NCBI GenBank assembly: GCA_963777905.1
Contig: CAVZSM010000038.1
Location: forward strand, 78,653-142,652
Direction: 5' to 3'
DNA length: 64,000 nucleotides
From: Trebonia sp963777905
GTDB taxonomy: Bacteria > Actinomycetota > Actinomycetes > Streptosporangiales > Streptosporangiaceae
Positions 34,045 through 42,525 of the stretch are shown here, piece by piece. The notes below the pieces were generated by a model. It saw only the letters and a program-made list of their open reading frames with translations, made no database searches and was not told the DNA's origin. The translations under genes and the position numbers were made by a program. The first letter of the stretch is position 1; each line of letters starts with the position of its first letter.

Positions 34045-34755
34045 CTATCGCGGCCCGCCAGAGTGCCAGGGCACCGCAAGGTGAACGGTGAGCATGGCGA
34101 TCACCAGGCCCGCGACCAGGGACGCGACGAGCAATGCCAGCCGCAGGCCGCGGCCGCCGAGCGCGGCCTGGCCGCGGCCGCCGTAGCCGCGGCCAGGCCG
34201 GGGCGCCGGGCCCTCGGTCTCACCGGCCGCCGTGCCGCGGGCCTCGCCGGCAAGGAGCCCGGGCAGCCGGGGCAGGTAGGCCAGCACGTGGATGGTCACC
34301 GCGCAGAACCAGATGACGAACGAGGCCTTATGCAGGAACAGCCAGGGCTGCCGCCCGGCGGGGCCGGTGACGGCGAGCGCTATCCCGGTGCCGAACACCA
34401 CCGCGGTCGACGCGATGATTACCGGGCCCAGCAGGCGCAGCAGCGGCGCCGGGGGTCCCTTGCGCCGGTACGGGGCGCTGCCGGCGTAGTAGCGGATGAA
34501 CCGGTACATCGTCGACCCCGCCTTGAGCGCGACCGGGCCGAGCAGCAGCATGCCGATGAAGAAGTGCGGCGTGAGCAGCTGGCCCAGGCTCAGGATCGTG
34601 AAGCCCTCCGCGGCGAGCAGCACCAGCAGCACGGCACCGGTCATGGCGGTCAGCCGCTCGTTTCCCTCCGCGCCGCCCGACCCGCGGGGTCCCGGTCCGG
34701 ATTGGGTTGCCCGGTGCAGGCCCGCCCCCGGCCTGAGTCCTTCACTCACGCGCAC
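34045..34755 (-). CDS. Small membrane protein, possible di-haem cytochrome-like
   Basis: A 236-residue membrane protein with five hydrophobic segments near residues 38-58, 65-80, 108-130, 140-160 and 208-225. Histidines sit in helices at T-P-H-F-F, L-H-K-A-S-F and T-I-H-V-L. This pattern resembles b561-like or DUF4405-like cytochromes but does not prove haem binding. An Arg/Gly-rich loop separates the last helix. Its start faces the response regulator gene across 104 bases, so it may be a target of that two-component system. Confidence 0.55.
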   Translation of the reverse strand: MRVSEGLRPGAGLHRATQSGPGPRGSGGAEGNERLTAMTGAVLLVLLAAEGFTILSLGQLLTPHFFIGMLLLGPVALKAGSTMYRFIRYYAGSAPYRRKGPPAPLLRLLGPVIIASTAVVFGTGIALAVTGPAGRQPWLFLHKASFVIWFCAVTIHVLAYLPRLPGLLAGEARGTAAGETEGPAPRPGRGYGGRGQAALGGRGLRLALLVASLVAGLVIAMLTVHLAVPWHSGGPR

Positions 34756-34859
34756 AGCCTGGCCGGAGATCCTCTGTAAGCTCGCGCAAACTCATTCAGG
34801 TCTGGTTAAGAATGCTGCTGAATTTCCTCAGTCAGGGGCACGCAGCCTAACTTGTAAGG
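34756..34859. promoter_or_regulatory. Divergent promoter region of the membrane protein and two-component genes
   Basis: The 104-base gap is AT-richer than its surroundings and includes CATTCAGGTCTGGTTAAGAATG and a second CTGAATTTCC. No clear direct repeat of the OmpR type could be defined. It must carry the start signals of both divergent units. Confidence 0.4.
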
Positions 34860-35579
34860 GTGAGTTATCCGCAGGTCTCCGTGCTCGTCGTGGAAGACGA
34901 CCCTGGCATCGCTACCCAGCTGGTCCGCGGACTAGAGCGGGCCGGCTATACCGCCGACAGCGTTGGCATGGGCGCCGACGCGCTGCGCCGCGCGCCCAGC
35001 GACGTCGTGCTCCTCGACCTCGGGCTGCCGGACATCGACGGCGTGGACGTCTGCCGCCAGCTCAGGGAGGCCTCCGACGCGGCGATCATCGTGGTGACCG
35101 CCCGCGGCGAGGAGGCGGACCGGGTGCTCGCGCTCGACGAGGGCGCCGACGACTACCTCGTCAAGCCGTTCGGCCTGGCCGAACTGCTCGCCAGGATCCG
35201 GGCCGTGCTGCGCCGCGGGCAGCGCCTCGGCGGCGGCACCGAAGTGCTCAGGCACGGGCCGCTCACCGTCGACCTGCGGACGCGGAAGGTCACCGTGTCC
35301 GGCACCGAGGTGGCGCTGACACCGAAGGAGTTCGCGATCCTCGAGTGCCTGGCCGCAGACCCCGGCAGGCTGGTGAGCCGTCAGGAGATCGTCGAACGGG
35401 CGTGGGACGAGCACTGGTACGGGCCGACCAAGGTGCTCGACGTGCACCTGGCCGCGCTGCGCCGCAAGCTCGGCGATCCCGCCCTCATCGAGACGGTCTA
35501 CGGCCACGGCTTCCGGCTCGCCGACCGCCCCGCCGAACCCGCGGCCGAGCGGGCTGAACGGCCCGCCGCCAGCCCGTGA
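34860..35579 (+). CDS. OmpR/PhoB family response regulator
   Basis: A 239-residue DNA-binding response regulator. The receiver domain has the acidic pair E-D-D near residue 12, the phosphorylated Asp in V-L-L-L-D-L-G-L-P-D near 52, T in V-V-T-A-R near 79 and the Lys of L-V-K-P-F-G near 102. The winged helix spans about 135-225, with L-T-P-K-E-F-A-I-L-E and Y-G-H-G-F-R-L. The GTG start has TAAGGG upstream. It overlaps the histidine kinase gene by four bases (GTGA), indicating coupled translation. Confidence 0.93.
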   Translation: MSYPQVSVLVVEDDPGIATQLVRGLERAGYTADSVGMGADALRRAPSDVVLLDLGLPDIDGVDVCRQLREASDAAIIVVTARGEEADRVLALDEGADDYLVKPFGLAELLARIRAVLRRGQRLGGGTEVLRHGPLTVDLRTRKVTVSGTEVALTPKEFAILECLAADPGRLVSRQEIVERAWDEHWYGPTKVLDVHLAALRRKLGDPALIETVYGHGFRLADRPAEPAAERAERPAASP

Positions 35580-36958
35580 CCCGCCGGATCGTCCTCGCCC
35601 TGCTCGCGCTGACCGCGACGGTGCTGGTCGCCGCCGTGCTGCCGCTCGCGTTCAACGCCGCCGCGCACGAACGGGACGCGTTCGTCAACGACGCGGCCGC
35701 CACCGCGCGGTCGCTGGCCGTCCTCGCGGAGGAACGCCTCGGCGACCACACCGCGTCGCCGGCGCTGTCCGCCGCGCTGCTGTCGGCCGCCCGCGAGCAC
35801 GACGAACTGCTCGTGCTCGACGAGCACGGCAACGTCGTGGTGTCCCAGGGCGTGCCGCGCGACTCGTGGAAGCAGCTTGTCAACGAAGCGGAAGAGCGCG
35901 GCGACCCCACCACCGAGCTGACCAAGGACCGGGTCATCGCCGTCCAGACGGTCTGGAACGACGGCAAGGACACCGGCGCGCCGATCGGCACCGTCGTCCT
36001 CGAGCGCCCCACCGGGGCGCTGAACCAGAACATCGACGACCTGTGGCTGTACCTGGCGTTGCTCGCCGGCGGCGCGATGGCGGCCGCCGTGGCCATCGCG
36101 ATCTACTTCGCCCGCTGGGTAAGCAAGCCGCTGGCCAGGCTCGACACCGCGGCACGGCAGATCGCCGACGGCGAGCTGTCCGTCCGCGCCACCACCAGGT
36201 CCGGCCCGCCAGAGGTGCGCCGGATGGCCGCCACGTTCAACATGATGGCCGGCCGTCTCGAGACGCTGGTGCACGGCCACCGGGCCATGCTCGCGGACGC
36301 GTCGCACCAGCTGCGCACACCGCTGACCGCGCTGCGGCTGCGCCTTGACCTGCTCGCCGCGGACTCCGCGCCGACGGCGGCCGACGAGCTCGCCGGGGCG
36401 CAGGAGGAAATCGCCCGGCTGTCGCGGCTTGTCGACGGGCTGCTCGCCACCGCGCGGGCGGAGAGCGTGGCGGAGCGGGTGGTGCCCGTCAACCTCATCC
36501 CGGCGGTGGCCGAACGGGTCGCGGCCTGGCAGCCGGTAGCGGACGCGCACGACGTGAAGCTGGTGACCGAGCACACGGCGGACGACGACAAGGCGCAGGT
36601 CTCCCTTGGCGTCGGCCACCTGGAGCAGATCCTGGACAACCTGATCGACAACGCGATCGAGGCGCTGGGCGACCACGGCGGGAGCGTCACGGTCTCGGTG
36701 GCCAGCTCCGGCGCGGGCACCACGCTGACCATCGCCGACGACGGGCCGGGCATGCCCCCGCAGGAGCGGTCCCGCGCCTTCCTGCGGTTCAGCACGGGCA
36801 GCCAGACCGGCACCGGCCTCGGCCTGGCGATCGTGCAGCGGCTCGTCACGTCCAACGGCGGCACGGTGCGGCTCGCGGACACCCCGGGCGGCGGTCTCAC
36901 CGTCGAGCTCGAGTTCCCCGGCACCGCGCTGTACGAAGGCACAAACCTGCCCGCGTAA
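35576..36958 (+). CDS. Sensor histidine kinase with HAMP domain
   Basis: A 460-residue membrane sensor. Helix 1 is at residues 5-22 and helix 2 near 158-180. The periplasmic region of about 130 residues between them is the sensor. HAMP follows near 180-235. The phosphoacceptor His is in D-A-S-H-Q-L-R-T-P-L near 243. The ATPase domain has N-L-I-D-N-A-I-E-A near 360, D-D-G-P-G-M near 394 and G-T-G-L-G-L-A-I-V near 417. It partners with the overlapping response regulator. Its position just before the nucleoside importer suggests it may control nucleoside use; the signal is unknown. Confidence 0.93.
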   Translation: MTRRIVLALLALTATVLVAAVLPLAFNAAAHERDAFVNDAAATARSLAVLAEERLGDHTASPALSAALLSAAREHDELLVLDEHGNVVVSQGVPRDSWKQLVNEAEERGDPTTELTKDRVIAVQTVWNDGKDTGAPIGTVVLERPTGALNQNIDDLWLYLALLAGGAMAAAVAIAIYFARWVSKPLARLDTAARQIADGELSVRATTRSGPPEVRRMAATFNMMAGRLETLVHGHRAMLADASHQLRTPLTALRLRLDLLAADSAPTAADELAGAQEEIARLSRLVDGLLATARAESVAERVVPVNLIPAVAERVAAWQPVADAHDVKLVTEHTADDDKAQVSLGVGHLEQILDNLIDNAIEALGDHGGSVTVSVASSGAGTTLTIADDGPGMPPQERSRAFLRFSTGSQTGTGLGLAIVQRLVTSNGGTVRLADTPGGGLTVELEFPGTALYEGTNLPA

Positions 36959-37119
36959 CAAGCACCACCTTCGGTCCCGATTCGGCAACGACCAGGCCGC
37001 AGTGGTACCGCGCCTCTTCACACGGGACGTTTACAGGTTTTACTCTTTCGGGCAGTCTGGGCTAGGGGGGAGTCCCGTGATGCCTGGGCACCCGGCTATC
37101 TGGTCCCAGTGGAGGAACG

Positions 37120-38250
37120 GTGAAACACACCCCGTGGATGGCGGCAGCTGCCATATCCGCGACGAGCCTGCTTCTCGCCGCCTGCGGCACGAGCTCGTCA
37201 AGCGCCCCGTCGTCCAGCACGTCAAGCCCGTCGTCATCGGCGGCGTCGACAAGCAGTGCCTCCGCGGCGGGTAGCAGCTTCCTCGGCTGCATGGTCACCG
37301 ACACCGGCGGCATCAACGACAAGTCGTTCAACCAGTCCGCCTGGCAGGGCATGCAAGAGGCGGCCGCGGCTAACCCGAACATCACGGTCAAGTACCTGCA
37401 GTCCACAACGCAGAGCGACTACGTGACCAACATCAACTCGTTCCTCGGCGAGAAGTGCGGGATCATCGTCACCGTGGGCTTCCTGATGGCGCAGGCCACC
37501 CAGACCGCGGCGCAGAAGAACCCGACCCAGGACTTCGCGATCGTGGACAACTCGTACACCCCGCCGATCAAGAACATCGACGCGCTGCTGTTCAACACCG
37601 TGGAGGACGGCTACCTCGGCGGTTACCTCGCCGCCGGCATGACCAAGACCGGGAAGGTCGCGACCTTCGGCGGCATGCAGCTGCCCACGGTGACGATCTA
37701 CATGGACGGGTTCTACGACGGCGTCCAGGCCTACAACGCCAAGCACGGCACGCACGTCCAGGTGCTCGGCTGGAACGAGGCCACCCAGAAGGGCTCCTTC
37801 ACCGGTGACTTCACCAACCAGACGAAGGGCCAGACGACCACCCAGACGTTCATCAGCGAGGGCGCGGACATCATCTTCCCGGTGGCCGGCAACGTCGGCC
37901 TGGGCGCGGCCAAGGCGGTGCAGCAGGCGGACAGCGCCGGCGGCAACGTGAACATGATGTGGGTGGACACCGACGGCTGCATCAGCGCCGCGCAGTACTG
38001 CAAGTACTTCATCACCAGCGTCACCAAGGGCATCCAGACGGCGGTGAAGGACGCGGTGCTGTCCTCGCAGGGCGGCACGTTCAAGGGCGGCAACTTCATC
38101 GGCACGCTGGCCAACGGCTCGGTGGCGCTCGCCCCGTTCCACGACTTCGCCAGCAAGGTGCCCGCCTCGCTGCAGGCCGAGCTGAAGACCCTCCAGACCG
38201 AGATCGAGAACGGCACGATCAAGCCCGCCACCCACAGCCCGGTCAGCTGA
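37120..38250 (+). CDS. BMP family nucleoside-binding lipoprotein
   Basis: A 376-residue substrate-binding protein of the Bmp/PnrA type for an ABC nucleoside importer. The signal peptide ends in the lipobox L-L-A-A-C at about residues 18-22, followed by a Ser-rich linker (23-50). The mature domain starts with C-M-V-T-D-T-G-G-I-N-D-K-S-F-N-Q-S-A-W, the classical Bmp opening. M-W-V-D-T-D-G lies near 284. GTG 37120 has GGAGG just upstream. The 160-base leader contains AT-rich TTTACAGGTTTTACTC, probably its promoter. It is first in a four-gene operon and is anchored outside the membrane. Confidence 0.92.
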   Translation: MKHTPWMAAAAISATSLLLAACGTSSSSAPSSSTSSPSSSAASTSSASAAGSSFLGCMVTDTGGINDKSFNQSAWQGMQEAAAANPNITVKYLQSTTQSDYVTNINSFLGEKCGIIVTVGFLMAQATQTAAQKNPTQDFAIVDNSYTPPIKNIDALLFNTVEDGYLGGYLAAGMTKTGKVATFGGMQLPTVTIYMDGFYDGVQAYNAKHGTHVQVLGWNEATQKGSFTGDFTNQTKGQTTTQTFISEGADIIFPVAGNVGLGAAKAVQQADSAGGNVNMMWVDTDGCISAAQYCKYFITSVTKGIQTAVKDAVLSSQGGTFKGGNFIGTLANGSVALAPFHDFASKVPASLQAELKTLQTEIENGTIKPATHSPVS

Positions 38251-38271
38251 CCGGCACGTGACGGAACAACT

Positions 38272-39897
38272 GTGGAACTTGAGCTCAGGGGCATCACCAA
38301 GCGGTTCGGCTCGCTCGTAGCCAACGACGGGATCAGCCTCTCGGTAGCCCCTGGCCAAGTCCACGCCCTGCTCGGTGAGAACGGAGCGGGGAAGACCACC
38401 CTGATGAACGTCCTGTACGGGCTGATCCAGCCCGACGAGGGCGAGATCCTCATAGATGGCAAGCAGGCGAGGTTCCACTCGCCGAAAGACGCGATCGCGG
38501 CCGGCATCGGCATGGTGCACCAGCACTTCATGCTGGTGCCGGTCTTCACGGTCGCGGAGAATGTCACGCTCGGCATCGAGCAGGCCGACCGGGTCGGCCT
38601 GCTCGACCGGCGGCGCACCCGCCGCGAGGTAGCCGACTTGTCCCGCCGGTACGGGCTCGACGTGGATCCCGACGCGCTGGTCGAGGACCTCCCGGTCGGC
38701 ATCCAGCAGCGGGTGGAGATCGTCAAGGCGCTGGTGCGCCAGGCCAACGTGCTGATCCTCGACGAGCCCACGGCGGTGCTCACCCCGGCGGAGACCGAGG
38801 AGCTGTTCCGCATCGTGCGCCAGCTGCGGGACGGCGGCACGTCGGTCATCTTCATCTCGCACAAGCTCAGAGAGGTGCAGGCGATCGCCGACACGATCAC
38901 GGTGCTGCGCCGCGGCGCGGTGGTCGGCGAGCGCGCGCCGGACGCGACAGCCGAAGATCTAGCGTCGCTCATGGTCGGCAGGAACGTGCAGCTGCGGGTC
39001 AGCAAGACGCCGGCGAAGCCAGGCGGCACGGTCCTCGACGTGGACAAGCTCACCGTGACCGGCGACGACGGACGGGTCTGGGTGAACGGGATGTCCTTCC
39101 AGGTCCGGGCCGGGGAAATCCTCGGCATCGCCGGCGTGCAGGGCAACGGGCAGACCGAGCTGTGCGAAGCGCTGATGGGGCTGCGGCCCATAGCGGGCGG
39201 CAGCATCACGCTGAACGGCCGCGACCTCACCCACGCGACACCCCGTCAGCGCCTGCGGGCGGGCGTCGCGTACGTCCCGGAGGATCGGACCGAGGACGGC
39301 CTCGTCGGCCAGTTCTCGGTAGCGGAGAACCTCGTCCTGGACATCTACAACCAGCCGCCGTTCGCCAACGGCGTCAACCTGCAGCTTCCCGCGATAGCGA
39401 GGAACGCGGAAGAGCGGATCGCGGAGTTCGACGTCCGCACCCCGTCGGCCGCCCTGCCGGCCGGCTCGCTGTCCGGCGGTAACCAGCAGAAGGTCATCCT
39501 GGCCAGGGAACTCGGCCGCGAGCACAAGCTCCTGATCGCCAGCCAGCCCACCCGGGGCCTGGATGTCGGGTCGATCGAGTTCGTGCACCGGCGGATCGTG
39601 GAGCAACGCGACGGCGGTGACGCCGTCCTCATCGTCTCCTCGGAACTCGACGAGATCTACGCGCTGTCCGACCGGATCGCCGTCGTGTACGAGGGCAAGA
39701 TCACCGGCTTCCGCGACCCCGACGTGCCGGCCGCCGAACTCGGCCGGCTGATGGCCGGCGGGGCCGACACGGCGTCAGCCGAGGGCACGGCGCCAGCCGC
39801 GGGCACGGCCCCCGGCGCGGATGACGCCGACGCCAGCCCCATCACGGGCATCGGCACACCCGGGACCGGGCCCCCCGCCGGTCAGGAGGACTCGTGA
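38272..39897 (+). CDS. Nucleoside ABC transporter ATPase (double-domain)
   Basis: A 541-residue ATPase with two nucleotide-binding domains, as in sugar/nucleoside importers. Domain 1 has Walker A G-E-N-G-A-G-K-T-T near residue 36, signature-like L-P-V-G-I-Q-Q-R-V near 142 and Walker B L-I-L-D-E-P-T near 161. Domain 2 has a degenerate Walker A (G-V-Q-G-N-G-Q-T-E), signature L-S-G-G-N-Q-Q-K near 401 and S-Q-P-T-R-G-L-D in the Walker B position. An Ala/Gly-rich tail follows residue 500. GTG 38272 starts it, and the stop overlaps the first permease by 4 bases. Confidence 0.93.
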   Translation: MELELRGITKRFGSLVANDGISLSVAPGQVHALLGENGAGKTTLMNVLYGLIQPDEGEILIDGKQARFHSPKDAIAAGIGMVHQHFMLVPVFTVAENVTLGIEQADRVGLLDRRRTRREVADLSRRYGLDVDPDALVEDLPVGIQQRVEIVKALVRQANVLILDEPTAVLTPAETEELFRIVRQLRDGGTSVIFISHKLREVQAIADTITVLRRGAVVGERAPDATAEDLASLMVGRNVQLRVSKTPAKPGGTVLDVDKLTVTGDDGRVWVNGMSFQVRAGEILGIAGVQGNGQTELCEALMGLRPIAGGSITLNGRDLTHATPRQRLRAGVAYVPEDRTEDGLVGQFSVAENLVLDIYNQPPFANGVNLQLPAIARNAEERIAEFDVRTPSAALPAGSLSGGNQQKVILARELGREHKLLIASQPTRGLDVGSIEFVHRRIVEQRDGGDAVLIVSSELDEIYALSDRIAVVYEGKITGFRDPDVPAAELGRLMAGGADTASAEGTAPAAGTAPGADDADASPITGIGTPGTGPPAGQEDS

Positions 39898-41186
39898 GCA
39901 CCGCACCCCCGTCGCCGCCCACCGCCGCGGAGGAGGGGAGCCCCGGGAGTCAGCGGCGTACGTTCGGGACAATCTTTAAAGAATCTTTTCTCGAAGGAAA
40001 CACCGTCACGGTCACGGTGCTCGCGCTGTTGTCCGCCATGGTGCTCGGCGGCCTGCTCGCCGCGTTCACCAACCCGGCCGTGCTGCACGCGCCCGCGGGC
40101 GACATCATCCCCAAGGCCTGGGACGTGGCCTCGTCGACGTACGTGGCGCTGTTCGAGGGCTCGGTGTTCAACCCGCACACCGTGGCCGCGCTGTTCCAGC
40201 AGTCGTCGATAAGCACCGCGATCCACGACGGGTACCTGTCGGCCGTGTTCGGGCCGCTGTCCGAGACGGCGGTCGGCGCGACACCGCTGATCCTCACCGG
40301 GCTCGCCGTCGCGCTGCCGTACCAGGCGGGCCTGTTCAACATCGGCGGGCAGAGCCAGTTCATCGGCGGCGCCATCATGGCCGCCTGGCTCGGCTACGAC
40401 CTGTCCCTGCCGTTCTTCGTGCACGTGGTCGTCTGCGTCCTCGGCGGCTTCGTCGGCGGCGCCGCGATCGGCTGGATCGCCGGCGAGCTCAAGGCGCGCA
40501 CCGGGGCGCACGAGGTCATCGTCACGATCATGCTCAACTACGTCATGGCGTACCTGCTGGCGTACCTGCTGTCGTCCCCGTCGCTGCTGCAGGCGCCCGG
40601 GTCACCCAACCCGATCACGCGGCCGATCGCGTCCAACGCGCACCTGCCGCTGATCGCCGGGACCAACTTGCGGATCAACGTCGGGTTCCTGATCGCGATC
40701 GCGTGCGCGTTCGGCGCGTGGTGGCTGCTGAACAGGACCACCACCGGGTTCGAGTTCCGGTCGGTGGGGGCCAACCCGTCGGCCGCGCGGGTAGCGGGCA
40801 TGAAGGTGGAGCGGAGCTGGGTGCTGGTCTTCCTGATCGCCGGCGGTCTCGCCGGGCTGGCCGGGTCGGCCGTCATCCAGGGCACCGACTTCACCCTCAA
40901 CCCGCAGAGCTTCGGCACCTACGGGATCGACGCGATCACCGTGGCGCTGCTCGGGCGCGGCAAGCCGGGCGGCGTGGTGGCGGCGGGGCTGCTGTTCGGC
41001 GCGCTGCACGCGGGATCGCCTGGCATGCAGAACGCGGCGAACACGCCGGTGCAGATCGTCCAGGTGCTCCAGGCGCTGATCGTGCTGTTCGTCATCGCGC
41101 CGCCACTGGTCAAAGCCATGTTCCGGCTCCGGGCGACCCGCGCCGCCGGAGTCGCCACCGGCACCTCAAGGGGGTTGAGCGCGTGA
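39894..41186 (+). CDS. Nucleoside ABC transporter permease 1
   Basis: A 430-residue inner-membrane permease of the BPD_transp_2 family. After a helix near 37-57 and a periplasmic loop come eight or so helices. The family motif G-A-N-P-x-A-A-R-V-A-G-M is seen as V-G-A-N-P-S-A-A-R-V-A-G-M near 289, and G-I-D-A-I-T-V-A-L-L-G near 345. The stop overlaps the next GTG (GTGA). With the second permease it should form the transmembrane channel energised by the upstream ATPase. Confidence 0.92.
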   Translation: MSTAPPSPPTAAEEGSPGSQRRTFGTIFKESFLEGNTVTVTVLALLSAMVLGGLLAAFTNPAVLHAPAGDIIPKAWDVASSTYVALFEGSVFNPHTVAALFQQSSISTAIHDGYLSAVFGPLSETAVGATPLILTGLAVALPYQAGLFNIGGQSQFIGGAIMAAWLGYDLSLPFFVHVVVCVLGGFVGGAAIGWIAGELKARTGAHEVIVTIMLNYVMAYLLAYLLSSPSLLQAPGSPNPITRPIASNAHLPLIAGTNLRINVGFLIAIACAFGAWWLLNRTTTGFEFRSVGANPSAARVAGMKVERSWVLVFLIAGGLAGLAGSAVIQGTDFTLNPQSFGTYGIDAITVALLGRGKPGGVVAAGLLFGALHAGSPGMQNAANTPVQIVQVLQALIVLFVIAPPLVKAMFRLRATRAAGVATGTSRGLSA

Positions 41187-42511
41187 CCACTGCGAGGGGC
41201 ACGGCTTCTCAGTCGCTAGGCAAGTCGCGGCTGCCCGACCTGCTGCCCGCGGACGGCGGGGCGGCGCGGGGCGGCCGGTTCGCGGCACCGATCACGTTCG
41301 CGCTGTTCGGGCTCGTGGACATCCTGCTGTTCGGGCGGAACGCGCACGGGGACGCCACGTTCGCGTTCAAGCCCGAATTCGCCAAGGTGTCGGTACCGAA
41401 CCTGACCCTGCCCGGCGCGGCGACCTGCTACGTATGCGGCGGCATCACGCTGGCGCTGGCGCTCGTGCGGCTGCTGTCAGTCATCGGGGTGCTGCGGCTC
41501 GGCCGCACCGGCCGCCGGGTCATCCTCGGGGTCGTGCTTTTCCTGTTCATCGTCGCGCTGATGGCCTGGGCCGCCGCGGGGCAGACGATCCCGTTCAACG
41601 TCGTGAACCTGCTGTCGGGCTCGCTCAACGACTCGATCCCGATCATGCTCGGCGCGCTGACCGGCGTGATCTGCTCCACCTCGGGCGTCGTCAATATCGC
41701 CATCGAAGGCCAGCTGCTGCTCGGCGCGTTCTGCGCGGCGATCGCCACGTCGGTGACCGGGTCGTTGTGGCTCGGGCTGATCTGCGGCGCGCTCGCCGGG
41801 TCGCTGGTGGGAGCGTTGCTCGCCCTCTTCGCGATCGCCTACACCGTCAACCAGATCGTGCTCGGCGTCGTGCTGAACACCCTGGTGCTCGGCCTCACCG
41901 GTTACCTGTACAACGCGATCATGGTGCCGTACGGGGACACGCTGAACAACCCGTCGACGTTCGGCCCCTTGAAGATCCCCGGGCTCGGCGACATCCCGAT
42001 CATCGGGCCGGTGTTCTTCGACGCGAACATCTTCCTGTACCTCACGTACGTGATCCTCGCCCTGACCCAGGTCGGGCTCGCCAGGACACGGTGGGGGCTG
42101 CGGACGCGGGCCATCGGCGAGCACCCGGTGGCGGCGGACACCGTCGGCATCAGGGTGCTGGCCATGCGGTACCGGAACGTGATCATCTCCGGGCTGATCG
42201 CGGGCATCGGCGGCGCGTACTTCACGATCGGCTCGGTCGGCTCGTTCGGCCCCGACATGACGTCAGGCGAGGGCTACATCGCCCTGGCGGCCATGATCTT
42301 CGGGCGGTACACGCCGTTCGGGGCCGTCGGGGCGGCGCTGCTGTTCGGCTTCACCACGCAGATGCAGTCGATCCTGTCGTCGCTCAACGTGCCGATTCAG
42401 TCGAACCTGCTGCTGCTCACCCCGTACGTGGTGACGATCATCGTGGTGGCCGGGCTCGTCGGCAAGGTGCGCCCACCGAAGGCCGAAGGCATCCCCTACG
42501 TGAAGTCCTGA
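41183..42511 (+). CDS. Nucleoside ABC transporter permease 2
   Basis: A 442-residue permease, the partner of the previous gene. GTG 41183 is chosen because it overlaps the upstream stop in the same GTGA arrangement used throughout the operon; frames extending to 40703 are shadows. After about 30 soluble residues, eight or more helices follow. The permease motif I-G-E-H-P-V-A-A-D-T-V-G-I-R-V near 315 and S-G-E-G-Y-I-A-L-A-A-M-I-F-G-R-Y near 365 are characteristic. It is followed 14 bases later by the sugar-phosphate mutase gene. Confidence 0.92.
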   Translation: MTTARGTASQSLGKSRLPDLLPADGGAARGGRFAAPITFALFGLVDILLFGRNAHGDATFAFKPEFAKVSVPNLTLPGAATCYVCGGITLALALVRLLSVIGVLRLGRTGRRVILGVVLFLFIVALMAWAAAGQTIPFNVVNLLSGSLNDSIPIMLGALTGVICSTSGVVNIAIEGQLLLGAFCAAIATSVTGSLWLGLICGALAGSLVGALLALFAIAYTVNQIVLGVVLNTLVLGLTGYLYNAIMVPYGDTLNNPSTFGPLKIPGLGDIPIIGPVFFDANIFLYLTYVILALTQVGLARTRWGLRTRAIGEHPVAADTVGIRVLAMRYRNVIISGLIAGIGGAYFTIGSVGSFGPDMTSGEGYIALAAMIFGRYTPFGAVGAALLFGFTTQMQSILSSLNVPIQSNLLLLTPYVVTIIVVAGLVGKVRPPKAEGIPYVKS

Positions 42512-42525
42512 CAGGATTACGCTTT

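Noticed and set aside
41434..42525. Upstream extension of the mutase frame through the second permease gene
   Set aside because: The extension is Arg-rich shadow sequence; the mutase family N terminus begins at ATG 42526 with its own ribosome site.
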